A DNA stretch of 64,000 bases from Cronobacter sakazakii (GTDB lineage Bacteria; Pseudomonadota; Gammaproteobacteria; Enterobacterales; Enterobacteriaceae): NCBI RefSeq assembly GCF_000982825.1, contig NZ_CP011047.1, positions 4,447,266 to 4,511,265 on the forward strand. Reading direction: 5' to 3'. The position numbers and the translations under genes were made by a program. Of the stretch, positions 44,188 to 52,508 are shown piece by piece (positions within the stretch are counted from its first letter, which is position 1; each line of letters opens with the position of its first letter). The notes below the pieces were generated by a model. It was given only the letters and a program-made list of their open reading frames with translations, was not told the origin of the DNA and searched no databases.

Positions 44188-44798
44188 TTATCTTTGGCAG
44201 GGTCAGATGTCGGGTTATCCCTTTCGTCTGCAACTGGCGGACCGTCATATCCACATCCTGTCCCGCGATACTGCCACTGGCATACATCAGCAAGAATGGT
44301 TCTGGCCGGGATGATGGCGTTATCGCAGTCAATTGGCGTTGCCAGGGTATAGGTGACCTGCTCGGCGGTTTCCTCTGTCATCTCTTCCACGACGTAACGA
44401 GAAACCGCCTCCATCGATGGATCTGCATCGGGGTTACCATTTGGAAAATTGACGGCATCGAGATGCTTAACCGGCACCTGGCGGCGGGTAATCACCACCC
44501 CGAGCATGTCGTCGAAGTCATGGTTAATGCCGGTTATCAGGCCAGTGATATTTGCAACCGTCATGGTTGGGCGCGCATATGCCCCTTCGTTATTGCTCTG
44601 AAAACCTTCAACGGCTATCGGGTATGCAGGGTAGGTGGCCCCCTTCCATACGACATCCCCGTAATATCCATTGGTGCCGGAGTGAAAGCGGATTACATCG
44701 CCGCCATAGGGCTGAAGGTTTGCCTCGAAAAGGTCAATGAATGCGCCAACGCCCGCGTCAACGCTTTCGATAATTAGTTCCGCTGGTATATCGCGCAC
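44094..44798 (-). CDS. L: Minor tail protein L
   Basis: 234 aa. Similar to lambda gpL throughout, with the C-terminal Cys cluster CQWQYRGTGCGYDGPPVADE and KDKCSHRRTGC that binds an iron-sulfur cluster in lambda L. The last 20 residues (PRPEPMPISSFPGSQ) differ from the usual FG-rich ending and overlap K, which may indicate a small frame change near 44165. Confidence 0.9.
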   Translation of the reverse strand: MRDIPAELIIESVDAGVGAFIDLFEANLQPYGGDVIRFHSGTNGYYGDVVWKGATYPAYPIAVEGFQSNNEGAYARPTMTVANITGLITGINHDFDDMLGVVITRRQVPVKHLDAVNFPNGNPDADPSMEAVSRYVVEEMTEETAEQVTYTLATPIDCDNAIIPARTILADVCQWQYRGTGCGYDGPPVADERDNPTSDPAKDKCSHRRTGCRFRFPRPEPMPISSFPGSQKVS

Positions 44799-44812
44799 GG
44801 AAAACTCCCATT

Positions 44813-44836
44813 AAAAAAGCCACCCAAAGGTGGCTT
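44813..44836 (-). terminator. Terminator-like hairpin between M and L
   Basis: On the minus strand GCCACC-TTTG-GGTGGC followed by six Ts. Late transcription is presumably antiterminated and reads through it. Confidence 0.7.
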
Positions 44837-45182
44837 ATCTTGGTACTTGTTCGAAAGTGGCTGTCAGTTCGTAATATCCGCCCGTTTTGACCGTGCTCCA
44901 TGACCGACAGACGAATAACTTCTGTATCCCGGTATCTGACGGCGTCCAGTAGAAAGACTCGACGGCCATTCTTGCTTTAAGGAACGCGTCGATAGCTTTT
45001 ACCGGGTTAGCCCGACAGTTGTCGTCTGCACCCCTGAACACAAGCGAGTACTTATCCATGAGCGGGTTTATACCTTTAACCTGACGCTGCTCATAACCGT
45101 CGCCAAGCTTTACCACCGCTACATTAGGTGTACGCTCAACGGTGAACGCCTTTTGCGGTGACCAGGTGAATGTTTGTGGCAT
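44835..45182 (-). CDS. M: Minor tail protein M
   Basis: 115 aa: QTFTWSPQKAFTVERTPNVA, LGDGYEQRQVKGINPLMDKY, FYWTPSDTGIQKLFVCRSWS. Matches lambda gpM/DUF2460-like tip proteins. Precedes L and follows the 70-aa inserted gene. It forms part of the tail tip around gpJ. Confidence 0.93.
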   Translation of the reverse strand: MPQTFTWSPQKAFTVERTPNVAVVKLGDGYEQRQVKGINPLMDKYSLVFRGADDNCRANPVKAIDAFLKARMAVESFYWTPSDTGIQKLFVCRSWSTVKTGGYYELTATFEQVPR

Positions 45183-45195
45183 GAATTTATTCCAA

Positions 45196-45220
45196 CAAAA
45201 AACCCGCCGGAGCGGGTTGT
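45196..45220 (-). terminator. Terminator after the 70-aa gene
   Basis: On the minus strand AACCCGC-TCCG-GCGGGTT followed by TTTTG. Confidence 0.75.
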
Positions 45221-45238
45221 GTTACGACAGAGGTGGAA

Positions 45239-45451
45239 TCAAAAAGAAGATACCAGGGAAGCAAGTTGCTTTTTGGCTTCTTCAAGAACACGACTCTCAA
45301 TAACCGAAAGAGATGCATCCTTATCCAGAGGAAGATGAACATTAACCGAGACACCCTTGAGGTGATCTTCATAGTTAAAAACTACTCTTGCGATAATTCC
45401 AGATCCGCTATCATTATCAAATGACGTAATATTTTCGATGTAGTAATCCAT
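45239..45451 (-). CDS. Small hypothetical protein inserted between H and M (moron)
   Basis: 70 aa: MDYYIENITSFDNDSGSGII, then RVVFNYEDHLKGVSVNVHLP. GAGGATTGA gives a good ribosome binding site. It has a terminator behind it, typical of independently expressed prophage genes inserted among tail genes. Not recognised. Confidence 0.65.
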   Translation of the reverse strand: MDYYIENITSFDNDSGSGIIARVVFNYEDHLKGVSVNVHLPLDKDASLSVIESRVLEEAKKQLASLVSSF

Positions 45452-45491
45452 TCAATCCTCCTCATAAATTGGTTTGTCATCAATATGGGCA

Positions 45492-47936
45492 TTAACGGCT
45501 TTTTTCAAGCATCCCATTTGGCCGCTGTTCATTTTTTATGGCTCGAAGTGATTGGTTGTAGGCAATTTTTCCTATCTGGTTCATGGTAGCCTGATCAATG
45601 CCGTTTGTTGTATTGATGGTGAAGTTATTAACGACAGATACAGACCCGATCCCCGCCCCCCCTGAGCCAAGCTCCCGATTGCTAATCACCCGACCATTGT
45701 CACCCGGTATCATGTACTGGCTGCCGTTATTGGCCTGGTAAATCTCGGGCTTACCGCCCTCGCCTACCCGGTACATGGAATTTGCGGATACAGGCCCACC
45801 ATGCTCACGCGCGCCAGCAACAGCCATTCCCTTTGCTGCAAGCAGAGAGCCAGCATATGCCGTCTGACCGACAGCCGCGGCTGAGCCATATGTGGCAATA
45901 GATGCGCTAATGGCCGCCGGAGCCCATGCGGATGCAGCTGCCGTTGCTTGCGCCATCGTTGAAGCAAGTGATGCCGCCGCCGCAGCCTGGCCCATGATTT
46001 GGCTTTTTACCCATTGAATGCCCATCTCAACCAGTCCGCCAACTACACTTCCGAGGATGGTAGTGCCGATATTGGCGAAGGCTTCCTGAAGGTTTTGGGT
46101 GCCGTTAACAAGCCCGGTTATCGCATTGGTTGCTCCGCCCTGAAGCGAGTCGATGGCAGAAGCGGCGAGCTGGTTGATTTCGCTCTGCTGCTGCCATTCC
46201 TGCCACATTGCGGCCATTCTTTGTTGGCGATACTGTTCTTCTATAGCGGCGCGAGTTTGCTCGACCTCTGCTATTTTTTGAGGATAAAGTTGAGCATACG
46301 CATCTAATGAAGCCATCTGTTGCTGGAACTGATTGTCTGCTGACAAAACAGGTGAAGACTGATTGCGAACATTTTGATAAGCCTTTTCGGTATCTTGTCT
46401 CTGCTTCTCAGCCTTCTGCTGCTCCTTCAAAGCGCTTGCGGTGTCGTAGGCCTGCGCTGCGTATTCTCCAGCCAGTCTGATCTGTTCCTGGGTTGCGCTT
46501 TTACCAAGCGATTGTTGCGCCTGTAGAATGGCCTGCTCTCTGCTTAGCTCCTGAGTTGTCGCCCCAGCCAGCATTGCTTTCTGACGGAGATTTTCGAGCT
46601 TCTGCGCTATCGACTCCGCCTGGCTGGCTGACTGCTTGCCCTCTTTGTTGCTTTCCTTTCTTGCTTCAGTTACCCGGTATGTCTCGGCATACTCGTCCTG
46701 CAGCGCCTTCACGCGTTTCTGGTCAGTAATCCCAGCATCGGCAGCATCATATTGAGCTTGCAGTCTTGCTCTTGCCTCTCCTTCAAGCTTGGCTAGTGCT
46801 AATCTGCGTTCAGAGTTTTTGACAAGTTTGGCTGTAGCAGCATCATCACCGTTGGTAGATGCACTTTTAAAACCTTGGTTATTTTTGGCTTCGTTTGCAG
46901 CTTTGGCTCTAATGCTGGCTATTTCCTGCTCTACGCGCTTAAGTTCGAACGCTGCCTGACCGCGCCTTATCTCCCAATCTTTATCCGAAAAGTCATACCA
47001 TTTCCTGCCTTCTTTAAGCTCATCGTTATATTTTTTCTGCAATTCAATGAGCTTTGGCATCCTGCCAGCGTCGCCTGCATTGTTATTGTAGTAATTAAGG
47101 TTGTCGGCGACATTTTGCATCAATCCAGCAAGTGTCGAAGTAAGCCCAATGGCCTGGTTGAGATCACTTATTGCGTTCTTAAAGGCAACATCGAGACTGT
47201 TTTTAGCTCTGTCGACGCTAACGGGCATTTTGTCGAATTCGGCATTAACACTTTCCGACTGTTTTTGGATGGCGTTTAGCGCGTCCTGAGCAGTTAGCTT
47301 GCCTTCAAGCATCCGTTGTCTTAACTGACCAATCGAAATACCTAAACCAGCCGCTATCTGCCTTGCTAGCTCCGGCATTTGCTCAAGAATGGAGTTGAAC
47401 TCTTCAGCGCGAACAATTCCGCCTGCGATTGACTGCCCGAACTGTCGCAGGGCATTAGACATTTCCTCAGCAGACGACCCGCCGATAGTGCCTATCTTTT
47501 GGAGCGTGTCAGTCAGGGAAAGAATCTGCGAATTTGTTGCGCCCGTTTCTTTCAGCGCTGAAGTGAGAGTCTCCCAAAGTCGCTCAGTATCTGAGAGACT
47601 ACTCCCGGTTTGAGAAGCAATTGCGGACAGTGCCTTCATTGACTCTTTGGCAGCATCAACGCTTGGACTAAGGCGCGCAACCCTGGCTTGCAGGGTATTC
47701 ATCTGGTCGCCAATTTCGATTAGTCGCCTGGCCGTTTCAATCGTGAACGCGCCAGCAATAGCAAGCCCAACCTTGTTTAATGCCCCCTCAAAACGACCAG
47801 CGGATTGAGATGACTTATTAAAACTACCGTCCATCTGGTCAAGACGCTGATTAACCTTTTGCTGCGCTGCAATGAGTTGAGCAACATCCATTTCCACTTG
47901 GTAGACGATGTTACCTAACTGCTTATCTCCGGCCAT
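45492..47936 (-). CDS. H: Tape measure protein (H)
   Basis: 814 aa. N-terminal QVEMDVAQLIAAQQKVNQRL and TapeMeas_lam-type domain at about 60-260 (NALRQFGQSIAGGIVRAEEF; LARQIAAGLGISIGQLRQRM), a long coiled-coil/Gln-rich middle, and hydrophobic helices near 640-740 (AAAASLASTMAQATAAASAW) that enter the host membrane. Ends with a Phage_tail_S-like STINTT segment. Sets tail length, which at this size would be somewhat shorter than lambda's. Confidence 0.95.
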   Translation of the reverse strand: MAGDKQLGNIVYQVEMDVAQLIAAQQKVNQRLDQMDGSFNKSSQSAGRFEGALNKVGLAIAGAFTIETARRLIEIGDQMNTLQARVARLSPSVDAAKESMKALSAIASQTGSSLSDTERLWETLTSALKETGATNSQILSLTDTLQKIGTIGGSSAEEMSNALRQFGQSIAGGIVRAEEFNSILEQMPELARQIAAGLGISIGQLRQRMLEGKLTAQDALNAIQKQSESVNAEFDKMPVSVDRAKNSLDVAFKNAISDLNQAIGLTSTLAGLMQNVADNLNYYNNNAGDAGRMPKLIELQKKYNDELKEGRKWYDFSDKDWEIRRGQAAFELKRVEQEIASIRAKAANEAKNNQGFKSASTNGDDAATAKLVKNSERRLALAKLEGEARARLQAQYDAADAGITDQKRVKALQDEYAETYRVTEARKESNKEGKQSASQAESIAQKLENLRQKAMLAGATTQELSREQAILQAQQSLGKSATQEQIRLAGEYAAQAYDTASALKEQQKAEKQRQDTEKAYQNVRNQSSPVLSADNQFQQQMASLDAYAQLYPQKIAEVEQTRAAIEEQYRQQRMAAMWQEWQQQSEINQLAASAIDSLQGGATNAITGLVNGTQNLQEAFANIGTTILGSVVGGLVEMGIQWVKSQIMGQAAAAASLASTMAQATAAASAWAPAAISASIATYGSAAAVGQTAYAGSLLAAKGMAVAGAREHGGPVSANSMYRVGEGGKPEIYQANNGSQYMIPGDNGRVISNRELGSGGAGIGSVSVVNNFTINTTNGIDQATMNQIGKIAYNQSLRAIKNEQRPNGMLEKSR

Positions 47937-47949
47937 TGGTGATCTCCAG

Positions 47950-47980
47950 AAAACAAAAAACCCGCACTTGGCGGGTTTTG
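47950..47980 (-). terminator. Terminator after 47993-48511 gene
   Basis: On the minus strand AAACCCGC-CAAGT-GCGGGTTTTTT. Confidence 0.8.
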
Positions 47981-47992
47981 GCTGTGTATAAA

Positions 47993-48511
47993 TCAGATTT
48001 TTTGAAGAATCTTTAATTTAAGATATTTAAGCTTTGATGAAAATCCTGAATCAACCTTGTGTTCAGATGATGTGATAATTATATCAGCCCTGCTCACATC
48101 CCTATCACCCACAGTTGCCGATTCAAGGGATGCCCAAGAGTCAGCATAGATGTTGAAGTTACACTGCGTGGTGCCTTTTAATGGCACCCCAAAAGAGTTT
48201 TGCGCTTCAAAATCAACAAAAGCCTTTCCTTCACTGAGGCTTAAGTAGCCTTTGGCAACACCTTGGCTTATGGAGTCGTTATCTATCTGCTTTAATTTGG
48301 CAGAGATGTGTTCTTTATCAACTTTCTTTATTTCAAATAATGAGTCCAACATTTTATAAGTCGATGGTGACTTCATTTGGCTCTTGGTCAGTGCATCGCA
48401 AGCACTAACCATCGCCGCACCCTGCGCGTCCTCTTGGGGCACCAAAATCACCGAACCTACAAAACATGCCAACAGCAGTACAATGCCAATTGCCGCTCCT
48501 TTTTTGCTCAT
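47993..48511 (-). CDS. Membrane-anchored hypothetical protein
   Basis: 172 aa from ATG 48511 (GAGGAAT before it). One N-terminal membrane segment (AIGIVLLLACFVGSVILVPQ), then a soluble domain with two Cys residues. The sequence SACDALTKSQMKSPSTYKML resembles small exported proteins of unknown function. It has its own terminator and belongs to the cassette inserted between tape measure and tail chaperone genes; a superinfection-exclusion role is conceivable but unsupported. Confidence 0.65.
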   Translation of the reverse strand: MSKKGAAIGIVLLLACFVGSVILVPQEDAQGAAMVSACDALTKSQMKSPSTYKMLDSLFEIKKVDKEHISAKLKQIDNDSISQGVAKGYLSLSEGKAFVDFEAQNSFGVPLKGTTQCNFNIYADSWASLESATVGDRDVSRADIIITSSEHKVDSGFSSKLKYLKLKILQKI

Positions 48512-48597
48512 GATATTCCTCAATTCATCATCAAATTTATCTTTTATCGTAACAGCGAAAGAACATTATCTATAGATTGAGTATTTCTGAAGAATCC

Positions 48598-49011
48598 TCA
48601 TGGAGCATTCAGCGGAACTATGACAGCTGACCCAACTTTCTTCCCTTCTGCCGCCCCTCTGTGATTGTGCCATGGTCGACTAAAAGCGAGTCTATTGGGG
48701 CTGTTTTCATTAATAACCACAAAAGGGATTTTGGCTCTTTTGAAGGTAGATGCGGCAGCCTTGATAGCAGCCGATGCTGTTGGGTATACCTTGTCTTTCT
48801 GCTGGATGTTACCGCTTTGCCTATAGATGATGACAAGATGGGGCTTTTCTTCTTCAAGCAAGGAGCTTTCAGCCAGTTTATCTAAAAAAAGCACACTCTT
48901 ATCGTCATCATCATTTGCGGCCTTTTCTTTTGATGAAACGTTAGCAAATCCGACGATAGCTATTACTACCATCGCGACTAGGCCAAAAAGCATTCCGGCG
49001 TCCACACTCAC
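48598..49011 (-). CDS. Hypothetical protein with one N-terminal membrane segment
   Basis: 137 aa. Residues 8-25 (LFGLVAMVVIAIVGFANV) are membrane-spanning; an acidic linker (NDDDDKS) and a soluble domain follow, with PFVVINENSPNRLAFSRPWH. The end is rich in Gly and Val. Not recognised. Lies between the antirepressor and the other membrane-anchored gene. Confidence 0.6.
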   Translation of the reverse strand: MSVDAGMLFGLVAMVVIAIVGFANVSSKEKAANDDDDKSVLFLDKLAESSLLEEEKPHLVIIYRQSGNIQQKDKVYPTASAAIKAAASTFKRAKIPFVVINENSPNRLAFSRPWHNHRGAAEGKKVGSAVIVPLNAP

Positions 49012-49095
49012 CCCCTACCCATAGCTTTTCGCGATCTTATCAAAAAGCGATCACATATCAACCAACGAGAGGGAAACTTGCGGGGGATTGCATGC

Positions 49096-49122
49096 AAAAA
49101 ACCCGCCGGGGCGGGTTTGATT
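49096..49122 (-). terminator. Terminator after ant
   Basis: On the minus strand AAACCCGC-CCCG-GCGGGTTTTTTG, 14 bases after the antirepressor stop. Confidence 0.8.
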
Positions 49123-49135
49123 AATCATTGCAGAA

Positions 49136-49981
49136 CTAATGCTTAATAAGAGGATATTTAAGCCGTGACGGGATTTCATCGCCAGTCATGATGAGCGCTC
49201 TGCCAGAGAACTCCATCAACACATCCACCAACTGCATAACATCCCTGCGCATGTCTCGAATGTACTGGTCCTGTATGCAATTGTGCCCGCTGATATTCAT
49301 CAACTGGGGCGAGCCATTTTGGAAGTAGACCAGCCAGCGACCTTCGTGAGGAAGGCTAACTTTGAAACCTTCTTCAACTCCAGTTTCTTTGCCCAAGAAC
49401 TCGCCATCAAGAACAATACGATGAATGTACTCTACCGCCAGGGGAATTTGGTCAATCTCCAGCTCATCAATGCTGTCGATGTTAAACCGCTGATGAACCA
49501 TATTGTATGCATCGTCATAACGCAGTCCTTTCTTGCCAACCAGCATGTTCACAGCGTCACGCAGTGGGGTGCGCTCTTCGGCGGTTGTTTTCTTGCGAGG
49601 ATTCTTAGCTTCCCCTTTTGTCCAGTAGTCGTGCAAGACTGTAAAGCATTCTTCCTGGTATTGAATTAGCTTGTCACGAATGTCCGCACGCACTTTCTCA
49701 GGGTTGATACTGAACAGCCAGCCGTTGAGTTTCTTAAGGGGAAGGCACAAAACATTGCGCAACTTGCTGTCTGTCGCAACCATGTTCATATGAACACAGT
49801 TGAATTTACCTTTATCGGCAGTCAGTTTACGAACCTGAGTTGACCAGCTCATCCCAAGGTTTTCCACGATAGGCTTCATAGCCACATACGCAACACCTGC
49901 CGACATGGCGGTAACGATCTGCTGACCGTTAAACGGAACGTAAGAGGTGTTAACTGCTTCAAGAATCGCTATACTTGTCAT
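49136..49981 (-). CDS. ant: P22 Ant-like antirepressor
   Basis: 281 aa. N-terminal P22_AR_N domain: VPFNGQQIVTAMSAGVAYVA, MKPIVENLGMSWSTQVRKLT, LPLKKLNGWLFSINPEKVRA, DKLIQYQEECFTVLHDYW. The C-terminal part is unlike P22 Ant. Such proteins bind and inactivate phage repressors, causing induction. GAGGAAAAACC precedes the ATG. It follows the Arc-like gene at 50057-50212 by 75 bases, as in the P22 arc-ant operon. Confidence 0.92.
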   Translation of the reverse strand: MTSIAILEAVNTSYVPFNGQQIVTAMSAGVAYVAMKPIVENLGMSWSTQVRKLTADKGKFNCVHMNMVATDSKLRNVLCLPLKKLNGWLFSINPEKVRADIRDKLIQYQEECFTVLHDYWTKGEAKNPRKKTTAEERTPLRDAVNMLVGKKGLRYDDAYNMVHQRFNIDSIDELEIDQIPLAVEYIHRIVLDGEFLGKETGVEEGFKVSLPHEGRWLVYFQNGSPQLMNISGHNCIQDQYIRDMRRDVMQLVDVLMEFSGRALIMTGDEIPSRLKYPLIKH

Positions 49982-50056
49982 GTTGGTTTTTCCTCAAGAT
50001 TGACTAACATCCGAAGCCCTGACTATCGCAAGTAGTTGGGGCTTCAACATTTCGGG

Positions 50057-50212
50057 TTAAAGTAATCCATCACGTTTCAAGCTATCCATTAACCTCTTTG
50101 CAATTTCGCTATTTACCGACCTTCCCTCATCTTTAGCTGATTTCTCGATAATCTCTTTAATCTCTGCGGGAATCCGCAGGTTGTACTTAGGCGCATCTGA
50201 CGGAACTATCAT
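50057..50212 (-). CDS. arc: Arc-like ribbon-helix-helix repressor
   Basis: 51 aa, too short to show up in ordinary gene lists. The strand YNLRIPAEIKEIIEK is followed by EGRSVNSEIAKRLMDSLKRD, nearly the P22 Arc pattern (NLRWPREVLDLV / NGRSVNSEIYQRVMES). GGAGGTAGT lies before the ATG. As in P22 it should repress the ant promoter and its own. It is divergent from the Mnt-like gene at 50302. Confidence 0.88.
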   Translation of the reverse strand: MIVPSDAPKYNLRIPAEIKEIIEKSAKDEGRSVNSEIAKRLMDSLKRDGLL

Positions 50213-50301
50213 ACTACCTCCATATCAATTTGATATAACCGTTATACCATTGTGAGGACTGTGATGCAAGGGTAGTATTACGGTTACACCACGGAGGCAT
50301 C
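50213..50301. promoter_or_regulatory. immI-type divergent operator region
   Basis: Contains a perfect palindrome ATATCAA-T-TTGATAT (50222-50236) and repeated TAGTAT words (about 50211-50218 and 50272-50279) that may be Arc or Mnt half-sites. Promoters for ant (left) and mnt (right) should lie here. Confidence 0.6.
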
Positions 50302-50535
50302 ATGTCTAGAGAAGAGCCGCAGATAAACATCCGCGTTTCCAATGAGTTAAAAGAGAAGATAAGGTTGCGTGCAAAGAACAACAGGAGGTCTATGAATGCC
50401 GAAATTGTTCAAATTCTGCTTGATGCTGTTTCCGAAAATGTAAGTAGCAAGGAGGAATTCGCCACACGTGAAGCTGAAAAGTTTAAAGAGGCGCTTCTTG
50501 AAACATTAAATAAAATGCACAGCAAGGAAAAATAA
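50302..50535 (+). CDS. mnt: Mnt-like ribbon-helix-helix repressor
   Basis: 77 aa: SREEPQINIRVSNELKEKIR, AKNNRRSMNAEIVQILLDAV, with a C-terminal coiled-coil helix (FKEALLETLNKMHSKEK). This mirrors P22 Mnt (DDPHFNFRMPMEVREKLKFR, ANGRSMNSELLQIVQDAL plus tetramerising coil). GGAGG lies before the ATG. It is the maintenance repressor that keeps ant off in the lysogen and is one of the few plus-strand genes in the prophage late region. Confidence 0.9.
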   Translation: MSREEPQINIRVSNELKEKIRLRAKNNRRSMNAEIVQILLDAVSENVSSKEEFATREAEKFKEALLETLNKMHSKEK

Positions 50536-50537
50536 TT

Positions 50538-50951
50538 ATGGATATTGGCTTACTTATTACATCTCTTAAAAGTGGCCTCGGAGCCCTTTCTGTGGTTCAA
50601 AGCAACGAGGTGTTGCGCGAGCGTATCGCTTTCATCGGCGAGCAGATTGACGTACTTCAGAAAGCCCATGCTGCCACCGAGCAAAAACTTGCCGAGGCGG
50701 AAGCCAAATGCGTAGAACTTGCGAAGCAGATAGAGGCTTACCGGGCAAAAGAGCAGTTTGTCGAGCATATGGGAGCGGCCTTTAGAAAAAACCCCTCTGG
50801 TGGATACGTCGACGCGGTTTATTGCCCCAACTGTCATAAACAAGTCGGTAGTGGATTTGATGATTTTCCGTACCATTGTGACTCCTGTGGCTGGACATCG
50901 AGATTCGAAGCTCGTGAAACAGAGCGTGTTATGAAATCGCTACCTGAGTAA
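50538..50951 (+). CDS. Coiled-coil and zinc-ribbon protein downstream of mnt
   Basis: 137 aa, beginning three bases after mnt, so surely co-transcribed in the lysogen. Residues 20-75 are a Glu/Lys/Ala-rich coiled coil; the C-terminus has a zinc ribbon (VYCPNCHKQVGSGF, then YHCDSCGWTSRF). Not recognised. Because it is expressed with the maintenance repressor it may be a lysogenic-conversion gene. Confidence 0.75.
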   Translation: MDIGLLITSLKSGLGALSVVQSNEVLRERIAFIGEQIDVLQKAHAATEQKLAEAEAKCVELAKQIEAYRAKEQFVEHMGAAFRKNPSGGYVDAVYCPNCHKQVGSGFDDFPYHCDSCGWTSRFEARETERVMKSLPE

Positions 50952-50975
50952 CAAAAAGCCCGCCTGAGTGGGCTA
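50952..50975. terminator. Terminator between convergent mnt operon and tail genes
   Basis: AAAAAGCCC-GCCTGAGT-GGGCT hairpin, placed where the plus-strand mnt operon meets the minus-strand tail operon. Confidence 0.65.
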
Positions 50976-51647
50976 CGCTGAATTAGCCAGGCGCTTTGCC
51001 TTCCTGGCAAGATAATCATCTGCTACTTGATCGTACTCTTCGCGAGTAAAGCCTTTCTGTTCAGGGTATTTGGTTGCCAGCAGCATCTGAAACTTGGTCA
51101 TCGTCAGATTTCCAGCTTCCTGCTCAGTCATGCCGAAATGCGCCTGCGCGGCCACGATGTAATCAACAGCGCGGAACTCTGTGCTGGTCTCTCCGCTTTC
51201 ATGCCGCTGGAGCTTTCGAACTTTCGCCTTGCCGATAACGCCATGGGTTATCAGCGACTGCGCAATCAGCAGCATGTCAGATTCAGGCAGCGCGCCTTTG
51301 CGAATCTTGAATGTGCGTCCGTTGCCTTTAGAGGGATGGAATACGCCGGTCAACGGGCCAGCGTCTTTGTCACAACAGGCATTCAGAACAACCACTGAAG
51401 CGAGAAACGCCTTGCGGCCGTAACTGGTGCTTTTGATGTGGCTTATCAGCCATTGCGGAACGTATCCGTAAGCCTCAACGGCTCGACTCACAAGGCTGGT
51501 TACTTCATCGTTGTGCAGGTCGTAAAACACCTGTACGATTTCATCTGGCTCACCAATGCGTGACATGTTCACAAATGAAGGCCGGAAGAAATAATCCTCA
51601 CCATCAACGCTGATGAGGCACTCACCAATCTCTTTAAGCGGGGTCAT
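50973..51647 (-). CDS. Tail assembly protein, DUF6246-type (tail chaperone position)
   Basis: 224 aa: LISVDGEDYFFRPSFVNMSR, IGEPDEIVQVFYDLHNDEVT, EAYGYVPQWLISHIKSTSYG. I recall this as the DUF6246 phage family. It lies after the tail tube and upstream of the tape measure, the place of lambda G/GT. No slippery site was noticed at its 3' end, and the immI cassette is inserted before the tape measure gene. Confidence 0.8.
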   Translation of the reverse strand: MTPLKEIGECLISVDGEDYFFRPSFVNMSRIGEPDEIVQVFYDLHNDEVTSLVSRAVEAYGYVPQWLISHIKSTSYGRKAFLASVVVLNACCDKDAGPLTGVFHPSKGNGRTFKIRKGALPESDMLLIAQSLITHGVIGKAKVRKLQRHESGETSTEFRAVDYIVAAQAHFGMTEQEAGNLTMTKFQMLLATKYPEQKGFTREEYDQVADDYLARKAKRLANSA

Positions 51648-51698
51648 GTTGTCTCCATAATCATTATCAAGGGCGACCGTAACCGCCCTTTGGAATGG

Positions 51699-52442
51699 TT
51701 ACGAAGCGGTGACGGTCACTGCTGTTTGCGCCGTTTTAGCACCGTTATTGGTGGTAAATGTTGCCGTGCCGGTACCAGCCGCTACACCAGTAATCAGGCC
51801 GCTGCTGTTGATAGTGAACTTAGTCGGATCGGAAGATGTCCATACGCCGGTTTTGTCTGTCGCATCAGTCGGGGAAACAGTCGCGGTCAGTTGCCGGGTT
51901 GATCCCACCACTACAGATGTGGTCTGTGGCGATACGGTGACGCCGGTAACAGGTACTTCATCAGGCGTTTCCTGAACATCAATCGTATCCGAATCGGAAA
52001 CCTTGAACTCGGTAGATAGCGTTACAATGTCATTACTGCCACCATCCGAGCTGAGCGCAGTAATAACCATGTAACCCTGGAATTGCACCGGACCATAATC
52101 CATGAACACCCAGATGGTAGGCTGGCGGCCAGCCTTCACTTCATCGTTGTAGTATTTGATAAACTTACCAACTCCGAATTGATCCAGCTTGTCGCGCTTG
52201 CGAACCTCACCTTCAAAGCTGATGGTGAAATCCGAGTTGGTTACGATGTTTTCAACGTAGCCCTTCGTATCATCAGCATCGCTGGTTACAGTGTTTGGGC
52301 TAAAGTCAAATCCCTTTGATGTTCCAGCCATGAGCGCTTTTCGCTCGCTTTCCGGAGGAACGGCATCAGGGCAGCCCAAAGCCACCTCTAACACAACGGC
52401 ACGACCGAAAAGCTTGCTGTTATCAGTAGAGCAGCCTTGCAT
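51699..52442 (-). CDS. Major tail tube protein with C-terminal Ig-like domain
   Basis: 247 aa. Residues 1-155 are the tube subunit (AVVLEVALGCPDAVPPESER, ISFEGEVRKRDKLDQFGVGK, FIKYYNDEVKAGRQPTIWVF). Residues about 160-247 are a Big_2-type immunoglobulin domain: VPVTGVTVSPQTTSVVVGST, TATVSPTDATDKTGVWTSSD, then the NSSGLITGVAAGTGTATFTT motif. As in lambda V, the Ig domain should project from the tube surface and bind cell or mucus sugars. Confidence 0.92.
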   Translation of the reverse strand: MQGCSTDNSKLFGRAVVLEVALGCPDAVPPESERKALMAGTSKGFDFSPNTVTSDADDTKGYVENIVTNSDFTISFEGEVRKRDKLDQFGVGKFIKYYNDEVKAGRQPTIWVFMDYGPVQFQGYMVITALSSDGGSNDIVTLSTEFKVSDSDTIDVQETPDEVPVTGVTVSPQTTSVVVGSTRQLTATVSPTDATDKTGVWTSSDPTKFTINSSGLITGVAAGTGTATFTTNNGAKTAQTAVTVTAS

Positions 52443-52461
52443 AGATAGTTACCTCTTTTGT

Positions 52462-52492
52462 AATAAAAAAGGCCGCCATTTGGCGACCTTAG
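52462..52492 (-). terminator. Terminator after second HNH gene
   Basis: On the minus strand AAGGTCGCC-AAAT-GGCGGCCTT followed by TTTT, one mismatch in the stem. Confidence 0.75.
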
Positions 52493-52508
52493 TTGGTGAT
52501 TTTGGCCT

